Origin: Mycteria americana | Lineage: Eukaryota > Chordata > Aves > Ciconiiformes > Ciconiidae | Direction of reading: 5' to 3' | NCBI RefSeq assembly: GCF_035582795.1 | Contig: NC_134367.1 | Coordinates: 111,947,062-112,011,061 of the forward strand | DNA length: 64,000 nt | Shown: positions 59,501 to 64,000 of the stretch, in pieces | Layout: every line of letters begins with the position of its first letter | How positions within the stretch are numbered: position 1 is the stretch's first letter | Notes under the pieces: generated by a model | What the model was told of the DNA's origin: nothing | The model's input: only the letters and a program-made list of their open reading frames with translations | Database searches by the model: none | Program-made: the position numbers and the translations under genes

Positions 59501-60790
59501 ATACATGGTTGATGTATTCCATCAGGTTTATGCTTATTTCATGCCGGTGTCCATTTGAGGGTATCCAGAGCACAGTTCTTGCTCAAGAACAAAGGGAACA
59601 GCAAGAGAACCTGGTCCCTTACAAGTGGTATTCACTTTGCTTTTGAGCATTTTACCATTTCTACTGCTAAGGGCAGGATAGTGGATGAAAGAGTTCAGCA
59701 AACCCTATTTCTCGTTGATGTCTTTTCTAAGTAATCATAGCATTTCAGTTTGATTTACCTTGTTTTTTTTCTGAAAAGATTATAAACTAGAGAGCATATT
59801 GACTGGAAGAAAATAGCTGCTAATCTTCTGAAACTAATGTTTAATCAGTGACGGAAAGAAAGAAAGTAACTAAAGCTTCATCTAGCTAATTAAATAAAGC
59901 TGGTTATTCTGCTGGAAACAGTTAATGAACCTTAAGTAATATAATTATTTTCAGAATATTAAAGCAGGAAAAAAGTGATTACTTATTTAAGACTAAATAA
60001 TTACAATGTATTCTTCACTATAAAAGGTTATAGATGCCAAAGACTAAATAACCACTATGCTTCTGATTCTCCATAAAAGGGTATTTTGCATGAGTTATTA
60101 CATTTGATATCTAGCTTGTACTGAATTTTCTTCTTTAGGATAATCTCCAATGATCTCTAAGGGAATTTGCCTCCCTCGGTGCCTCTCATTATTCTCATTT
60201 TTAGGGACTTGCAGTATTTGATTGCCCTTAAAATCAGCCGTGATTGTATTAACTGTGCAGAAGGGATGAAGCGCAATGATTCTGATCACGGCAGTAGCAA
60301 CTCTGAGCTAAGCCCTGCGGTCTGCTCCCTTGCTGAAATGCTGCTGGGGCAAAGGAGTTTGGCCTCGTGGGCAGAAATCCTTCCTCTCGGCCGGAGTTCA
60401 GCTTGTCTCTGAAATGTTTCCCATCTCTTCTATTTCGGGATTACGGACAAAGGGGGAATTTCTCTAAGAATGGCAGGCTGTAGCCTAATTACCCCTGCAA
60501 GTGCTGGGCGCTTCCATTTTGGGAGCAGAGTTGGCTTAATGCTGAGCATTTTGGAAAATCCTACGTGGCTCTGTCCTAATAATCGCTGTAATTTTTTTCC
60601 TCTTAGCATCTGAAAGCTAGCACGTGAGGTGCTTAAAAAAACCAAAACACCAAAAGCCCTGAGCTGGGAGGGAAGCTCACGCACAGCTGCTATCCCAGCC
60701 AGCTCCGGATAAATTACTTTTATTTACGAGGCACGTCCCAGGGCAAGGGGCAGCGCAGAACAGCGTCCCTGAAGGCAGGCGTGAGTGTGC

Positions 60791-60856
60791 CTGCTCCTGC
60801 AACCCTGCTAACCCTGGCGTTGTCTGCTCCTGCAACCCTGCTAACCCTGGCGTTGT
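60791..60856 (+). repeat. 33-bp perfect tandem duplication
   Basis: A 33-base unit beginning CTGCTCCTGCAACCCTGCTA and ending CTGGCGTTGT occurs twice with no difference and no gap, in a GC-rich part of the intergenic region. The identity of the copies suggests a recent event or a small VNTR. Confidence 0.95.
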
Positions 60857-61048
60857 GGCACCCGTTGCTGTCCTCCTCGCCCATCTGAGAGCCACCCCTG
60901 CTCCCTGCCTGCAGGCAGGTAGAGCTCAGTCCCCGCACCACCCTCGTGATGTGTTTTGCTGTTTTGTAAAGGCTCTTCGGTGAGGTGGGAAGGCTCCCTG
61001 CTCCGCCAGCTCCCCGCTGTTCGTCTCTGCAGGGGTCAGGCTCAGTTT

Positions 61049-61061
61049 GGGGGGGGGGGGG
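61049..61061 (+). repeat. G13 homopolymer followed by C5
   Basis: Thirteen G followed by AACCCCC, so the run can fold back on itself. Intergenic. Confidence 0.9.
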
Positions 61062-64000
61062 AACCCCCAAAAGCTGTGTCTGCTGGGAGGGAAGGGAACG
61101 GGATTTCCACCTGCCTCCCTGAGCCTGACTCAGCTCCCTTTCCTGTCCAAGGACATCAGATGAGAACTGCAAAGGGCAAAACACATCCCCTTGTTTTCAC
61201 TCCTTTCACTTATCTGAGTTATATTCAGTGCCCTGTACCACACACGCTCTCGCCGAATAGTCCTTTAACTTTGCCAGGAGCAACCATCCTAAATGTGGAT
61301 CCGACTCATATGATCATTGAAATAAACATCTCAGCCATTTAAAATTATATCTTACACTTGAGAGAGACATGCTGAGGACACAGAGAAACAATAGATTTAA
61401 TTAGGCTTTTAAAATGTGACACATCTATTATATGTTCCATTACTGCTTTAAAAAGTCTCTGTTTCTGTATAATAAATCTTGGTATAGTACTACTGTTTAA
61501 TTAAATGGGTGTCAGCGCTGGGAACAATTAAAATAAGTTTATGCACTTTCAGGGAAACCCTATAGCAAGATGTGCAAAATAGCATACAATAAAAAGAAAA
61601 ATTAAGCCCTTAGTGGGTTTGAGCTGCTGCATGTAAGAAATTTGATAAAAAGCATTTCAAGAAAGTAGGCAATTTTGCAGCGGAGCAAGTACTCTGATCT
61701 GCCTCAAAGGTACCAGACCATGTTCCCTGGATTTTTGCCACCAGCAAAAGACCCCAGATGGATGTATGCGTTAATACTAACAAGTGCAATTCATCCCTGA
61801 GAAAAAAAAGCCTTCTTTAAAGCCCCAAATAGGAGTGAATCTCACCTAGCAGAAAGTATGCATAAATAGGGGAAAAATCGCTCTCTATTCTGAATAGTCT
61901 CTGAGCAGTCTCAATCAAGAGTCTCTCTGCTTGCGGGATTTAGTATCTGATATCCAAAGTCCAATTTGATTTTAGGATATAGTTTGTATAGTAACATATG
62001 TAAGCAGACAGTGACGCTTTCTTAACTAGAACACGATATATACATTTTATTGCATATTGAAACCCATTTCAACATTGAATTCAACACAGAGTTTCTACTG
62101 TGTTTCTCCCGCTCTGCCTCAGTATAAATAAGCAGCCTTGAAACGAACATCAAAACTAAATGGCATTGAATATAATGAAACAACATTGAGTCTAATGAAG
62201 CAGAATTGCTATGTAAACAGGGATGCTTTTATCTCATTGGAATTTTTATGTCCTTGCATGTCTCTCAGCTACATTTTTGTAACCTGATTCTTAGGAAATG
62301 TCTGATAACTCCTTATGATTGTTAACAGAGACCAAGACAGCGCTGTAACGTGTGCTTAACGGAGTGGCGTGAAAGTAATACCGAGTTTGCTATTTTAGAA
62401 GCAAAATGTTTGTCATCCTCGCCTTATTACCGGGCGTGGGCTGTAAAACTTGGTAACCTGGAAATGCCAATGGGTCTCCTAAGAAGAAGGGGTTGCACAC
62501 AGCCAAGGGTCAGGTGAAAGTCTCGCTTGGAAGCTCCCTGCCTGTGAGCACGCAAGCCCTTTCGTTGTGTCTTTTAATGTCTTTGTCCAGATACCGGCAG
62601 CAATAACACAAGCGGTAGTAGCAAACCTCATAAAACTTTCTTTGGGCTGAGAGTCATGCCAGGAGAAGAGTTTTCGCTTTCCTGCTGTAACATAAGCTGT
62701 ACCAGGGTGCTAGCTGACCTTCCTCTGCTGAGGAAGGGTGAAACACCCAGCCACTGCCCGTGCATCTGCTCTTCATCACCTCGGGCTGTTGCAGGAGCTC
62801 TGAGAAAGTTCACGGTTCTTCCAGCACAAAGAAAAATAACTAGTGAAGACCTACCTCAAATATACTTTTTATTATCACCTTCTTTTGACTCGGTACTTGT
62901 AAGTCCAACACTTAAAAATATTTGGCTTGCACCTGAACATCTTCTTCTGCTTCCTCACTGATACATGCTTTTTGCCCTTTCGGACAACAGCTCAAAATTT
63001 AGCCTTTCAAGTTAATTTGCTGCAGCTCCTCATATAGGGAATGGGGTGGAACATGAATAAATGCTGTGATTCGGCAGTGTTGAACGTGGAGGTATTTCTG
63101 ACAGTACACTGATAGGCCCTTTCAAACTCTCCACAGCCTACTTGAACTTAAAAAACAGGTGATGGCGAGGTGAAGTAATGGGGGTTTTTTGTCTGAAATG
63201 CAAGGAAACTACTGTGATATCTATTGCCTTAAACTGTCCTGTTCTCCTAATAACTTTTTCATTTAAAATACCATCAGCACTGCCAAATCTTGCAGTTGTG
63301 GTGCTGTTCTTAAACCTCTTGCTCCTGGAAGAATGTTTTTTTTTTTTTAGCTGAGAATTTCGTTCACTAAAAATTCTTTCTAGACCCCCTGACACACTGC
63401 CTTTTAATGGGGACGGTGCACGGAAGAGCTGTGCTGTGAGATTTCCTGTATCTATATGTTTATGAAGGCTGAGGACTCGGAGTTGGGTCTTAAAATGCAT
63501 TCCTCAGCAGCCAGGTATCGCGTCAGCTCTGCGTAAGAAATATGCATCAATTAGCTGGGCTTTCTATTCCTCTCCTACGGGTTGTTGAGTCTGTAATCAG
63601 AAATTTAGGGGAATGGCTAGCTGGCCCAGCTTCCAAATATTGAAAAACCTCAAAGTAATGTAGCACGTAACTGAAATCACATAAAGTTTGGGTATGAGGA
63701 ATGAAGCTTCTGACACCTCATTTTCATTACGAAGATGGTAACAAGAATGGAAAATGTCACAAGAATAATTCACTTATGTTCAGTCTTTTGTACTATAATT
63801 ATCTAGTCCTTCTCGCTTTGGGCTCCCTTTTTCCTACATAACTTTTGGGACAAGGTGGGTTTGGCTTTTAATGATCTAATAAATACAAGTAATAGCTTGC
63901 AATTTGTTTAATATTTTGAACTGAAAGGTCAAGGGTAGGAAGATTAAAAAGTCATTGGGGGGAATGCTCTCACTAAAAGCCATCTCTTGCTGGAAGTAAC

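Larger units (their letters stand above)
53571..64000. other. Distal intergenic region toward FSHR
   Basis: About 10 kb without a recognisable exon on either strand. It includes GC-rich spots near 59.0 kb and 60.7-61.1 kb, the 33-bp duplication and the G13 run. FSHR is expected beyond the right edge from amniote gene order. Its large last exon would be obvious and is not here. Confidence 0.55.

Noticed and set aside
1..64000. CRISPR arrays, tRNA or rRNA genes, bacterial-type operons
   Set aside because: No regularly spaced repeats, no cloverleaf with A/B boxes that I could see, and the gene structure is plainly vertebrate.

Overview
The window is vertebrate nuclear DNA, almost certainly from a bird. 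It holds sparse multi-exon genes with GT-AG introns, a CpG-island promoter and one decayed endogenous retrovirus. The retroviral LTR (starting TGTCCTGG, ending ACAACA) and pol belong to an ERVL-like family I associate with avian genomes. The species cannot be named from the sequence alone.

Layout. (1) 1-4567, plus strand: the last three coding exons of GTF2A1L (TFIIA alpha/beta-like factor), then a 3' UTR that probably ends near 5450. (2) About 5.5-10.7 kb: intergenic, between two convergent genes. (3) 10805-39262, minus strand: a complete LHCGR (luteinizing hormone/choriogonadotropin receptor) gene with 11 coding exons. I traced all ten introns. Every one is GT-AG and phase 2, and the joined reading frame is 725 codons plus stop. 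The start lies in a GC- and CpG-rich island (about 38.6-39.5 kb). (4) 20.9-24.73 kb, inside LHCGR intron 6 and antisense to it: a 5'-truncated ERVL-like provirus with a broken pol and one 3' LTR. (5) 39.5-64 kb: gene-free DNA upstream of LHCGR. In amniotes FSHR is expected beyond this end in the same orientation, but no FSHR exon is visible here.

The GTF2A1L-LHCGR order and convergent orientation match what is known for amniotes. The two genes are functionally linked only loosely: GTF2A1L is a germ-cell general transcription factor, and LHCGR is the gonadal LH receptor.

I found no RNA gene, CRISPR array or novel multi-gene system. The most useful second-look items are: an expanded hinge segment of LHCGR at the start of exon 11, next to an intronic G11 run; the all-symmetric exon structure; a 95-bp intron 5; the antisense provirus with its integrase active-site substitution; a 26-bp perfect palindrome 0.8 kb upstream of LHCGR; and two isolated CpG-rich patches near 53 kb.
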